Positions 27,316 through 36,912 are shown, counted from the stretch's first letter. The stretch is 64,000 nt of DNA from Bacteroidota bacterium (GCA_013289045.1 JABDAU010000010.1:1-64000); one strand, 5' to 3'. The notes: generated from the letters alone by a model not told the origin. Translations and numbers: made by a program.

Positions 27316-27444
27316 GATCCCCTCTTGAGAGGGGGTGTAGTGGACAAGCGCATTGGCAGGGGTGTGTTTATCGAATTGGCATAGGTTGCTAAACACACCC
27401 CTGCCGACGCTCTAACCTTACGCGCCCCCTCTCGAGAGGGGATC
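27316..27444. repeat. Nested inverted repeat family A, copy 2
   Basis: gatcccctcttgagagggggtg...ggcaggggtgtgttt...aaacacacccctgcc...cgcgccccctctcgagaggggatc. Confidence 0.92.
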
Positions 27445-27477
27445 AAAGCGCGTCCACTTTATAATTTCTCCTTAAAC

Positions 27478-27506
27478 AACAAAGGCGAAGAAACTCTTCG
27501 CCTTTA
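27478..27506 (-). terminator. Terminator hairpin downstream of rpsP
   Basis: Minus strand aaaggcgaaga-gttt-cttcgcctttgttgttt. Confidence 0.7.
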
Positions 27507-27527
27507 TCTAAAAAGTCTTTGCTAAAA

Positions 27528-28067
27528 TTATTCAGCGCTTTCTGCTTCTGGTTCAGCTGATGCAGCTTCTTCTTCGGCAGCAGGTGCTTCTTCTTCCACT
27601 TCAGCTACAGGTGCATTTTTAGCAGCTATAGCAGCAGCTTTATCTTCTTTCTTTTTAGCTTCGGCAGCAAGGGCAGCTTTACGGGCTTCTTCTTTAGCAG
27701 ATGTTAAAGTAGATTTTTTACCGGTAATTTTGCCGTCTTTTTGCTCAAGCCATGCATTGAATTTTTCTTCAACCTGTTCTTCGGTCAAAGCGCCTTTTTT
27801 CAAACCGCCCTGTAAATGTTTTTTGTACAGCACGCCTTTGTATGAAAGGATAGCGCGGCAGGTATCAGTTGGCTGTGCGCCATCGTTTACCCAATCCAAA
27901 GTTTTGTCGAAATTGATGTCGATAGTAGCAGGGTTAGTGTTTGGGTTGTACGAACCTAAACGCTCAATAAAGCGACCATCACGTGGTGCTCTTGAGTCCG
28001 CCACTACAATGTAGTAAAAAGGCTTGCCTTTTTTACCGTGTCTTTGCAGTCTGATCTTAGTAGCCAT
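27528..28067 (-). CDS. rpsP: 30S ribosomal protein S16 with acidic/Ala-rich C-terminal extension
   Basis: [46 protein letters not shown]. Confidence 0.97.
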   Translation of the reverse strand: MATKIRLQRHGKKGKPFYYIVVADSRAPRDGRFIERLGSYNPNTNPATIDINFDKTLDWVNDGAQPTDTCRAILSYKGVLYKKHLQGGLKKGALTEEQVEEKFNAWLEQKDGKITGKKSTLTSAKEEARKAALAAEAKKKEDKAAAIAAKNAPVAEVEEEAPAAEEEAASAEPEAESAE

Positions 28068-28220
28068 TCTTTGTTTTTATGTGTTCAACATTATCCCCGG
28101 AGCCTCTTGCAGCGGGGACGCAAAGGTAAACAAATCTTTTTTATTTAAAAACATTGGGGTTAAATATTTATGTTTCAACAATATCCGCCTGTTTTTGAAA
28201 TAAAACGCAAATTTAGCCGC

Positions 28221-28748
28221 ATGAATAAACAACGCATTGCCATTGATATGGACGAAGTAATGGCCGACACTATACAAAAATTCATCGACCTGTATAAATC
28301 GGCGCATAATATCGAGATCACGATCCCTATGATGTATGGCAAAGAATTCAGGGACGTTTTACCCGAAGAGCTATACAATACCACTCGCAAATATATCAAC
28401 GAACCCGGTTTTTTTCGCGATATACCTGTTATGCCCGACAGCCAAAGGGTGATAAAGGAGCTGAACGAAAAGTACGAGGTGTTTGTGGTATCGGCAGCTA
28501 TGGAATTCCCCAATTCGCTTATTGACAAATATCACTGGCTGGCCGAGCATTTCCCGTTCATCAGCTGGACACATATTATTTTTTGCGGACTGAAGATCGT
28601 TAACGTAGATATTTTTATCGACGACCGCAGCCGCAATTTTGTGGACTTCGATGGGCGCAAGCTACTGTATTCATCGCCCCATAACCTGGAAATAGCCGAG
28701 TTTGAGCGCGTGAACAACTGGCGGGAAGTGGCAGACAAATTATTATAA
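28221..28748 (+). CDS. 5'(3')-deoxyribonucleotidase (NT5C-like HAD)
   Basis: MNKQRIAIDMDEVMADTIQKFIDLYK; VFVVSAAMEFPNSLIDKYHWLAEHFPF; IFIDDRSRNFVDFDG. The ORF call starts at 28170; ATG 28221 looks right. Confidence 0.88.
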   Translation: MNKQRIAIDMDEVMADTIQKFIDLYKSAHNIEITIPMMYGKEFRDVLPEELYNTTRKYINEPGFFRDIPVMPDSQRVIKELNEKYEVFVVSAAMEFPNSLIDKYHWLAEHFPFISWTHIIFCGLKIVNVDIFIDDRSRNFVDFDGRKLLYSSPHNLEIAEFERVNNWREVADKLL

Positions 28749-28796
28749 ATATTATTTAAAAATATTTAACTTTAGCCTGAACAGCTATTGTCCTGA

Positions 28797-30515
28797 ATGT
28801 TAAACCATATCCTCGCCACACTGAATGACTATGTTTTAGCCTTTAACAGGGATGAAAATAAATATTCATTTATTAGCACAAATATTTCCGGGCTTACAGG
28901 ATATAGCCCCGAGGCATTTGAGAAAGACCACAACCTGTGGCACAAGCTTATCGATCAGCGCGATATAAGTAAGATAAAGGATACCGGCCCGCTTACAGAA
29001 GGCAACCATAGCGAGCACACCTACCGCATACAAACCCGGAACGGGAAAATAAGATGGGTTAATGAAAGGCAAAGTTTATTTAATAATGAAAACAGCGAAG
29101 GTAATATAGCTATAAGTATTATTAGGGATATTCAGCGCGAGGACGAAGCCAAATATAACCAGGAAGAATCCATGGCCGGGTACAGCATCCTGTTCGACAA
29201 TAACCCAATTCCGATGCTGATATACGAGTTGGCTACGCTGCGGATATTAAAGATCAATGCCTCGGCTATTGAGACCTATGGTTATACCCGCGAAGAATTC
29301 CTGACCATGACCATGCGCGACCTGCGCACTGAAACAGGCCCTGAAGATGCCGAAGAATATGGCCCTAACGGGATCTTCCATGGTTTTAATAAGTTGCGCA
29401 AGCACTACACCAAAAATGGTGAAAGTATATATGTTGAGATTAACAGCGACAGCATAGAATATAAGAACATCGATTGCCGGATGGTGATCCTGAATAATGT
29501 TACCGAAAAAATTCGCTGGAGGGAAGAAGTTAAATTGCGCGAACAATTTCTTAATTCGCTTATCGACTCACAAACCAACTTCCTTATCCGGATAGATATA
29601 AACGGCAACTTTACATTCGTCAATAAACAGTTTTCTAAGGTGTTTGGTTATCAGAAATACGAGATCATCGGCAAACATTATAGTATTACAACAATACCCG
29701 AAGAGCTGCCTTTATGCGAGGCCGCTTTTATTGATTGTGTGAGCAATCCTAATAAAGTTATCCCGTTGATTCATAGAAAGCCCGACAAATCGGGCAAGCT
29801 GCACGATACGGAATGGGAATTTATAGCCATTAAAAATGAAGAAGGCCAGGTTACAGGCGCCCAGGGAATAGGGCAGGATATTACCGCTAAGGTAAACGCC
29901 CAAAAGGAAAATATCGTTACCAAAAGCAACCTGGAGGCGCTGATCAATAATACTGAAGACCTGATCTGGTCGGTAGACAAGGAATATACCTACTTGTATA
30001 TGAACCAGGCGTATAAAACAGCTATTACCACACATACCGGCCGTATACCCGTAAGGGGTGAAAGCGCATTGCACGAAGTTTTCACACCTGAGCTGTTGGC
30101 TATGTGGGTTAGTTATTACAATCGCGGCATAAGCGGGGAGCGCTACGTGGTGCTAACGGAAAACAAAGAACCGGTAGGAGAAACCAACTATTTTGAAACC
30201 AGCTTTAACCCGATATATAACGAGAAGGGCGAAATAACCGGCGTCGGCTGTTTTGCACGCAACATAACCGAGCATGTAAGGGCAACCCGGTTGATCACCG
30301 AAAAGAACGAACGCCTGCAAAATATCGCCTCTCTCAGCTCGCATGAACTGCGCCGGCCTGTAGCCACTATGCTTGGGCTAATCAACATACTCGATAAAGA
30401 AGATTTTTATAACCCCGACAACAAGCAGATCATAGAACACATACTGGCAGTTGGCCTGGAAATAGACGATGTGATCAGGCTAATCGTTGATAACACATTT
30501 ATAGAGCAGAGATAA
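28797..30515 (+). CDS. Multi-PAS protein ending in a HisKA-like segment, with no HATPase domain
   Basis: Several PAS/PAC segments (NAIRTRNGKIRWVNERQS-type, GIGQDITAKVNAQ, GCFARNITEHVRAT), then LQNIASLSSHELRRPVATMLGLINILD, and stop about 60 aa later. Confidence 0.88.
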   Translation: MLNHILATLNDYVLAFNRDENKYSFISTNISGLTGYSPEAFEKDHNLWHKLIDQRDISKIKDTGPLTEGNHSEHTYRIQTRNGKIRWVNERQSLFNNENSEGNIAISIIRDIQREDEAKYNQEESMAGYSILFDNNPIPMLIYELATLRILKINASAIETYGYTREEFLTMTMRDLRTETGPEDAEEYGPNGIFHGFNKLRKHYTKNGESIYVEINSDSIEYKNIDCRMVILNNVTEKIRWREEVKLREQFLNSLIDSQTNFLIRIDINGNFTFVNKQFSKVFGYQKYEIIGKHYSITTIPEELPLCEAAFIDCVSNPNKVIPLIHRKPDKSGKLHDTEWEFIAIKNEEGQVTGAQGIGQDITAKVNAQKENIVTKSNLEALINNTEDLIWSVDKEYTYLYMNQAYKTAITTHTGRIPVRGESALHEVFTPELLAMWVSYYNRGISGERYVVLTENKEPVGETNYFETSFNPIYNEKGEITGVGCFARNITEHVRATRLITEKNERLQNIASLSSHELRRPVATMLGLINILDKEDFYNPDNKQIIEHILAVGLEIDDVIRLIVDNTFIEQR

Positions 30516-30522
30516 TTGCTGT

Positions 30523-31038
30523 TCAAAACCGGAAAAGGCCCACATCCAACCCTCTTTTTATTCTTTCGGCTATAGCTTTTGCATCGGCTTCGTTTTCTTC
30601 AATTATAAATTGCTGCAGCTCGTCAAATGATTCGTACAGTTTTATGTGTGGTTCAAGATATTCGGGTATTACGCCGTGTACGCGTGTGGCTGCACGTTGT
30701 GCGCATATTTCCATTGATGGCCGTACAACAACATAGTTAAGCAGGATCTTTCTTTTTTTAACCGACTCAGCCGCTTTATTGATATACCATGGCGGTATGC
30801 TAAAGTCCAGCAAAACTTCAAAACCATTACGAGCATAGGCTATGCTTGCCGCCAGCATGGCGCTCATAGTCGCTTTAAAATTTTCAAAGCCCGATTTCTT
30901 GCCGCTTTCTACAATATATTTCCAGAAGCTGTCGCCTTCAATATAGATCATCGCACCTTTATTAAGGCAGATCAACTCTTTCGCAATGGTCGTTTTTCCC
31001 GCCCCGGGCGGCCCTGAAAGTATGGTTATTGCGCTCAT
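30523..31038 (-). CDS. P-loop AAA/zeta-toxin-like kinase family protein
   Basis: ITILSGPPGAGKTTIAKEL Walker A; about 170 aa. Confidence 0.8.
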   Translation of the reverse strand: MSAITILSGPPGAGKTTIAKELICLNKGAMIYIEGDSFWKYIVESGKKSGFENFKATMSAMLAASIAYARNGFEVLLDFSIPPWYINKAAESVKKRKILLNYVVVRPSMEICAQRAATRVHGVIPEYLEPHIKLYESFDELQQFIIEENEADAKAIAERIKRGLDVGLFRF

Positions 31039-31078
31039 GGTTAGCCTTTTGATAAAGATAGGGAAAAGTTAAAAAATT

Positions 31079-31224
31079 GTCATTTCGAACCTGCAAAAGC
31101 ATAGGGTTTGAGTGGCTGGGGCAGGTGAGAAATCTTTTGCACCACGCATAGAAGCAATTCATAACGCAAAAGATTCCTCCTCATGCAGCGCTCAAACCCT
31201 ATGCTTTTGCAGGTTCGGAATGAC
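31079..31224. repeat. Inverted repeat family B, copy 1
   Basis: gtcatttcgaacctgcaaaagcatagggtttgag ... ctcaaaccctatgcttttgcaggttcggaatgac. Confidence 0.93.
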
Positions 31225-31389
31225 ATGGTTTTTAACTTTAAATATTATTATTCAACATCATAAGCGATATTTTTTACATCCGATAAATCAAAAAAGTGAA
31301 TAATATTATCAGAATGTTAAAAACTTAACAGCCATACCTATGGTATATTTTATAATTTTTGCCTTTCGTTTAGCGTAAGATTTTTACCT

Positions 31390-32607
31390 ATGAGATTATT
31401 CTTTAAAAACATTTGTTTGCCTGCTGTTCTTTTTTTAGTGTTTGCTTCCTGCTCCTCTAACCAAAAAAACAAACCTGTTTCGTCTACGCCGGATCTCGGT
31501 AAGCCGTTCGATCCCACAAAATATTTAGAATATAACCCTAAAAAGGCCGATAAACGCATCGACGAGTTTATGAAGCACCTGCACCAGGTGGCCGGTTTCA
31601 ACGGTAATGTACTGGTGGCAAAGAAAGGCAAGATCATTTACGAAAACAGTTTTGGCTGGGCCAATTACCCGCATATGGACAGCCTCACTGTTAACTCGCA
31701 GTTCCAGCTGGCCTCAGTTACCAAAACCATGACGGGCACCGCCATCATGCAGCTTTGGGAGCGCGGAAAACTAAAACTGGACGACGATGTACAAAAGTTC
31801 TTTCCTAATTTTCCCTACCAGGGCGTTACCATCAGGCTGTTGCTTACCCACCGCTCGGGTATGATGAACTATGTTTATTTCATCGACGATATTTACCGTG
31901 CCGAGCATCGCGACCAGCGCAAGGGCATCACCAACCAGGGAGCCATGGACATGATAGCCCAATACAAACCTGCGCCGTTCAATAAGCCCGATAAACGTTT
32001 CCTGTACAATAACTCCAACTTTATGGTATTGGGTTCAATCATCGAAAAGGTGAGCGGCATCAGCTATACCCAATACATGAAGCAGAACATTTTCGACCCT
32101 GCCGGGATGAAAAATACCAACGTGTACTCAAAAGCTGATTACGATAAAATTCCAACCAAAGTACTCGGCCACGACCGTAACAGCTGGAAATACTCGGTAG
32201 CGCCAAACTTTTTGGATGGCCCGGTAGGCGCATACGGCATTTACAGCACTGTTGGCGATCTTTTCCTGTTTGATCGTGCCCTTCGCGCTGGCTACCTGAT
32301 CAAGCCGGCCACGCAGGATTCCGCTTATACCGACCGCAACCCCATGGTCCGTGGTCATTTTAATTATGGCTATGGCTGGCGTTTGTTTGAGGCGCCGGGC
32401 GAAAAGGTGGTTTATCACACCGGTTGGTGGCATGGCTTCAGGCACATCTTTCTGCGCGATATGAAGAACGACGTGACCATCGTACTGCTCGGCAACATGG
32501 TAAACGGCAGCCTGCTGCACCTCGACGACCTGTTTAAAATGACAGGAATGCCTGTAGTACGTAAAAGCGCTTACACAGGTAACGGCGGGGTTGAGGAAGA
32601 CCAGTAG
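31390..32607 (+). CDS. Serine hydrolase, beta-lactamase class C family lipoprotein
   Basis: Lipobox-like FASCSSN; FQLASVTKTMTGTAIMQLWERGKL (SxTK); FLYNNSNFMVLGSIIEKVSG (YNN); YHTGWWHGFRH. Confidence 0.92.
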   Translation: MRLFFKNICLPAVLFLVFASCSSNQKNKPVSSTPDLGKPFDPTKYLEYNPKKADKRIDEFMKHLHQVAGFNGNVLVAKKGKIIYENSFGWANYPHMDSLTVNSQFQLASVTKTMTGTAIMQLWERGKLKLDDDVQKFFPNFPYQGVTIRLLLTHRSGMMNYVYFIDDIYRAEHRDQRKGITNQGAMDMIAQYKPAPFNKPDKRFLYNNSNFMVLGSIIEKVSGISYTQYMKQNIFDPAGMKNTNVYSKADYDKIPTKVLGHDRNSWKYSVAPNFLDGPVGAYGIYSTVGDLFLFDRALRAGYLIKPATQDSAYTDRNPMVRGHFNYGYGWRLFEAPGEKVVYHTGWWHGFRHIFLRDMKNDVTIVLLGNMVNGSLLHLDDLFKMTGMPVVRKSAYTGNGGVEEDQ

Positions 32608-32668
32608 ACGGTGGAAAGTTGGCAGTTAGGAGTTTGCTGTTGGCAGTTATATATTTGAATTTCACGCT

Positions 32669-32859
32669 CTGGTTTAAGAGTTAGCGCAGCGCTCTTAAAT
32701 CCCTCATAAAAAGCAGGACTCCGTCCGGGTTGTTTGAGAACAAGGTCAGTGACGAAGGAAAAAGCCCTTTGCTATTTAAAAACTTTAAATTATTGAGCCG
32801 GACGGAGTCCTTAATCTTCTATGTTAGATTTAAGAGCGCTGCGCTAACTCTTAAACCAG
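32669..32859. repeat. Large nested inverted repeat family E, 33-bp perfect outer arms
   Basis: Outer arms 32669-32701 and 32827-32859 are perfect reverse complements. Inner arms ggactccgtccgg (32716-32728) / ccggacggagtcc (32798-32810). Confidence 0.95.
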
Positions 32860-32891
32860 TAGAAACGTTTAATAATGGTTATCAAAAACAT

Positions 32892-33287
32892 TCAATCCAA
32901 ACCCAGGTAATTCTTCTGCTTACGCCATTTGTTTAGCGGAATATCTTTATCGTTCTTATAATCTTCATACAGGATTTCTCCAGTCCGCGGATCGACAAGG
33001 AAACTGTACCAGGTATGGTAAGCAGCGCCATTGTCCTCGGCTATTTCAATGTTAAAATACTTTTGCCCTTTACCGGGTTTGCCGGCAACCATAGTTAACA
33101 AGTGCTTTTTGCTGTGCGAATGTTTTTGGTAATAGCGGTCGGCCTTTGCCAATTCCGGAAGCTTATCAATCATCGTAAGGGCCTTATCCTCTAATTTATC
33201 TAACCCGCCATTAGCTTTCTGCTGACCAAAGACCCGGAGCGATATAAATAACACCAACAGGACCGATATTTGGAATATTTTTGTCAT
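32892..33287 (-). CDS. Secreted hypothetical protein
   Basis: N-terminal signal peptide; 131 aa; VDPRTGEILYEDYKNDKDIPLNKWRKQ. Confidence 0.7.
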   Translation of the reverse strand: MTKIFQISVLLVLFISLRVFGQQKANGGLDKLEDKALTMIDKLPELAKADRYYQKHSHSKKHLLTMVAGKPGKGQKYFNIEIAEDNGAAYHTWYSFLVDPRTGEILYEDYKNDKDIPLNKWRKQKNYLGLD

Positions 33288-33430
33288 GGCTTAATAAGCT
33301 CAATAATAACTATAAAAATTGCCCTATCCTACGGCAAATTTTACCAATAATTAAAGTCAGCGGTTAATTCTACTTGTATCAACACAAATCCAAATAAAAA
33401 ACGTTCATTAGCTTTGTTTAAACTTCATTT

Positions 33431-33970
33431 ATGAAAAAAGTACTGTTTTTTGTTTTGTTTTTGCCGCTGTTCGTACACGCACAAACCATTCAAAACCTTG
33501 ATATAAAAAATGGCTTCCTGCAATTCCACCTGGGCGATAGCATTTCATCCCACAGCAGCGAAGTTTACATCCCATGGAAGAATCATCCCGACCAGAACGA
33601 GGTAAAAAAGAGCGCTTTAGGCAAATTTCAGAAGTATATCGAAAAAGTTACATTGGTAAATGTCGACGGTTATATAACTGAAATAGATATTTTCCTGGTA
33701 AAGGAAGGTACCATAAATTACATGGATAAACTGCTGGAAGAGTGCTATGGCAAAGGCTATGAAGAACCCAACCTCGACAAGTACCAGGAGGGCTCACACC
33801 TGTCTCACGTGGTCTGGAAGGGCCATCGTGCTACCGCTATGATCATACAAACCAACATTAACCGCCGTGTGAACGGCACCATGACGCATGGCCGTATCCA
33901 ATCCATTGTGTTTACGAAAGTTAGCAACGAACAGGTTGATGGAACATTGCCCGACAACTTCCCGCTATAG
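33431..33970 (+). CDS. Secreted hypothetical protein
   Basis: Signal peptide MKKVLFFVLFLPLFVHAQ; 179 aa. Confidence 0.75.
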   Translation: MKKVLFFVLFLPLFVHAQTIQNLDIKNGFLQFHLGDSISSHSSEVYIPWKNHPDQNEVKKSALGKFQKYIEKVTLVNVDGYITEIDIFLVKEGTINYMDKLLEECYGKGYEEPNLDKYQEGSHLSHVVWKGHRATAMIIQTNINRRVNGTMTHGRIQSIVFTKVSNEQVDGTLPDNFPL

Positions 33971-34054
33971 GAATCCTTAAAACCTATGAGCGTGAGCTAT
34001 TTGTATGGTATTTAAAACATATTACCTTTATATGTTCAACCTACCAAACCAATT

Positions 34055-34582
34055 ATGCAGATCACGATTACGAGGAGCAGGGAGGCCCAAAAAACCATTA
34101 ACAGGTTTAGAAAGCATCTCAAGACCAAAGGGCCACAGCGTAAACTAATTTTCTTTGGAATAGCGGGCGTCGCGCTACTTATTTATGGCAGCAATGGCAT
34201 CACATTCGATTCATTGATTGTTTACACCATGATCGGTGCGCTTTGCCTTGGCGCAGCGCTGATGATCTATCTCGATAATTTCTATCCGAAGGTAACGCCC
34301 GATGCGCGCCTCGCCATGAAGGGCTACCACGAAATGGAAAATCCATTAAATTTTAAGATGGAACTGACCGACGAGTATTTCGCAAACGAGGCCGGGGATT
34401 ATTATACCCGGTTGGGTTGGGGCGCTTTCCACGCATTTAAGATAGAGAACCAGTGCATACTGTTATACACGGGCAACAGTAACCATAGCGGCGTAGTCAT
34501 CATCAGGCAAAAGGAGCTTACCTCGAAGGAATTTGAAGAGTTGTGCTCTTTTTTGAAGAAAAAAATGGCTGAATTGAGGTAG
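34055..34582 (+). CDS. YcxB-like membrane protein
   Basis: Two TM helices followed by a domain with YTRLGWGAFHAFKIENQCILLYTGN...IIRQKELTSKEFEELCSFLKKK. Confidence 0.65.
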   Translation: MQITITRSREAQKTINRFRKHLKTKGPQRKLIFFGIAGVALLIYGSNGITFDSLIVYTMIGALCLGAALMIYLDNFYPKVTPDARLAMKGYHEMENPLNFKMELTDEYFANEAGDYYTRLGWGAFHAFKIENQCILLYTGNSNHSGVVIIRQKELTSKEFEELCSFLKKKMAELR

Positions 34583-34708
34583 AAAGTAATATCCATCCGT
34601 CATCCCGAACTTGTTTCGGGATATCATCCAGAAGGCGGGTCACATGTATTGCACATACCTAAAAGCGAGATACTGAAACGAGTTACCCATGACAAGCCTA
34701 TCAAAAAT

Positions 34709-34848
34709 GTCATTTCGACGAACCAAGGGCTGGGTTGAGCGGTGGCGTGAGGAGAAATCTTTTGCGCGGGATAGTCCCTCGAGTATGGTGCAAAAGATTT
34801 CTCACCTGCCCACTTTCACTGTCCCTGCGCACGCAGGTTCGAAATGAC
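34709..34848. repeat. Inverted repeat family B, copy 2
   Basis: gtcatttcgacgaacc...aggagaaatcttttgcgc...gcaaaagatttctcacctgcc...gcaggttcgaaatgac. Confidence 0.88.
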
Positions 34849-34944
34849 ATGGTTTTTTATTTGTCATTTTAACTTCTCCATAGAGTCCTTTGGACAAAGG
34901 CCCGGGTTTTACATCTCGGTAACGACGGTACTAAAATACTATTA

Positions 34945-35964
34945 TTACGAAACCGTTATTTCACCACGCAGATCAGTTTCCAGCATTTCCTTCACTATCC
35001 ACGGGTTGTCATACTGGCCCAGCAGGAACATCATTTTGGTTACGGCAGATTCAAAGGTCATGTCATAACCGTTTGCCACGCCAATATCTTTTAACAAGCG
35101 GCTGGTTTCATATCGGCCCAGCTCCACTGTACCTACTTTACATTGCGAAATATCCAGTATCACTTTGCCGCTGTCTATCGCTTTTTTCAGCAGGTCAACA
35201 AACCATTGGTCGGTAGTGGTATTGCCTGCACCAAAGGTTTCCATCACAATACCCCGCACATCGGCATCCAGGATATTTTCAACAACCTTAGGGCTGATGC
35301 CGGGGTAAAGCTTCAGCACACCTATGTCACTAATTAATTTTTTATGAACAACCATAGGGCCTTCGCCGGGCTGGCGGATGTCATTTACGCTAAAGCGTAG
35401 GTGCACGCCGGATTCAGCCAATACAGGGTAATTCGGTGAGCGAAATGCCTCAAATTTGGATGAGTTATATTTAAACGAACGGTTTCCACGGAACAGTTTA
35501 TAATCAAAATAAATACAAACCTCGGGCACACGCGCATGGTCGTTCTTTTTGGCATTGGCGATCTCGATGGCTGTCATCAGGTTTTCCTTTGCATCCGTGC
35601 GGATAGCGCTGATGGGTAGCTGTGAGCCGGTAAATATCACCGGTTTGCCCAGGTTCTCCAGCATAAAGCTCATTACCGATGCGGTAAACGACATAGTGTC
35701 CGAGCCATGCAGGATCACGAAACCATCCACCTTATCGTAATTCGCTTCGATCAGCCCGGCCAGTTCGCTCCAGATCTCCGGGTTCATGTTGGATGAGTCG
35801 ATGATCTTATCGAAGGAATGTACCTTAATTTTGCAGTTCAGGCGGTCCAATTCAGGAACGTTATCCATGATCTGTTCAAAATTTATGGGCTTGAGCACCT
35901 TGGTAGCTGGGTCGCTCATCATACCTATTGTCCCTCCGGTATAGATGATCAGGATTTGGCTCAT
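34945..35964 (-). CDS. ansA: Type I L-asparaginase
   Basis: ILIIYTGGTIGMM; GFVILHGSDTMSFTASVMSFMLENLGKPVIFTGSQLPI. Confidence 0.93.
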   Translation of the reverse strand: MSQILIIYTGGTIGMMSDPATKVLKPINFEQIMDNVPELDRLNCKIKVHSFDKIIDSSNMNPEIWSELAGLIEANYDKVDGFVILHGSDTMSFTASVMSFMLENLGKPVIFTGSQLPISAIRTDAKENLMTAIEIANAKKNDHARVPEVCIYFDYKLFRGNRSFKYNSSKFEAFRSPNYPVLAESGVHLRFSVNDIRQPGEGPMVVHKKLISDIGVLKLYPGISPKVVENILDADVRGIVMETFGAGNTTTDQWFVDLLKKAIDSGKVILDISQCKVGTVELGRYETSRLLKDIGVANGYDMTFESAVTKMMFLLGQYDNPWIVKEMLETDLRGEITVS

Positions 35965-36006
35965 GAATGTATTAAGGCTTTTTTAAGAGATCAATAATTA
36001 AAACGA

Positions 36007-36774
36007 TTATACGCCAAATACCTGTCTGGAGTTCTCCGTTGTTATTTCGGCGACTTTTTCAATGGGTAGCTGGTAGAGTTCCGCCAGCTTTTGGGCCACG
36101 TAAATAAGGTATGAGCTTTCGTTACGTTTGCCCCTGTGCGGAACGGGCGTAAGGTACGGAGAATCAGTTTCTAAAACCACATGTTTCAGATCAATTTCGG
36201 GTAAAAATTTGTCGATGCCGCCATTTTTATAGGTAACAACACCGCCAATACCCAAATAAAAACCTAATTCTATAGCTTTTAGCGCCTGCTCATGCGTGCC
36301 GGTAAAACAATGCAGGATGCCAAAAAGATCGTCGTCTTTTTCCTCTTCCAGCACCTGGAAAACCTCGTCAAAAGCCTCACGGCAGTGAATAACGATAGGC
36401 AACTTTTTTGATTTTGCTATCGCGATCTGTTTTTTGAATGCTTCAACCTGCATAGCCAGCGTGGTCTTGTCCCAATACAGGTCGATACCAATCTCGCCGA
36501 TGGCATATATTTTACGGTCGCCCTGCGCGTTCATGATCGCGTCCAGTTCCTCTTCCCAGCCTTCTTTTACAGAACAGGGGTGCATCCCCAGCATCGGGTA
36601 ACAAATATCCGGATAAGCAGCGGTAAGATCAAAAACCTGCTGCACCGATTCCAGATCGACATTAGGCAGAAAAAGACGGTTTATACTATTATCAGCACAG
36701 CGCTGCATCAGCTCAACGCGCTTTACAGGGTCGGTTTCGTAATATTGATGGGTATGGGTATCCGTAAGCAACAT
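36007..36774 (-). CDS. TatD family hydrolase
   Basis: MLLTDTHTHQYYETD; MLGMHPCSVKEGW; AIGEIGIDLYWDKT; VIHCREAFDEV; ILHCFTGTHEQA; LETDSPYLTPVPHRGKRNESSY. The listed ORF extends to 36897 through repeat DNA; the start at 36774 is preferred. Confidence 0.92.
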   Translation of the reverse strand: MLLTDTHTHQYYETDPVKRVELMQRCADNSINRLFLPNVDLESVQQVFDLTAAYPDICYPMLGMHPCSVKEGWEEELDAIMNAQGDRKIYAIGEIGIDLYWDKTTLAMQVEAFKKQIAIAKSKKLPIVIHCREAFDEVFQVLEEEKDDDLFGILHCFTGTHEQALKAIELGFYLGIGGVVTYKNGGIDKFLPEIDLKHVVLETDSPYLTPVPHRGKRNESSYLIYVAQKLAELYQLPIEKVAEITTENSRQVFGV

Positions 36775-36797
36775 GGCGCAAAAGTAAGGTCTTTTTT

Positions 36798-36890
36798 TAC
36801 CGCAGAGAACACAGAGGTAAAAAAACACAGAGAGCGCAGAGATTTTAACCTCTGCGCTCTCTGTGTAAATCTCCGTGTCCTCTGTGGTTA
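36798..36890. repeat. Inverted repeat family C, copy 2
   Basis: taccgcagagaacacagagg...cacagagagcgcagagattttaacctctgcgctctctgtg...cctctgtggtta. Confidence 0.9.
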
Positions 36891-36912
36891 AATTCACAGA
36901 AGACGAATGTTT

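Noticed and set aside
28077-28307. Minus-strand 76-aa ORF upstream of rpsP
   Set aside because: It overlaps the start of the well-supported 5'-nucleotidase gene and has no recognisable domain.
36775-36897. N-terminal extension of TatD (MNLTTEDTEIYTESAEV...)
   Set aside because: It is encoded by an inverted-repeat element. Family alignment knowledge places the start at MLLTDTHTHQ (36774).
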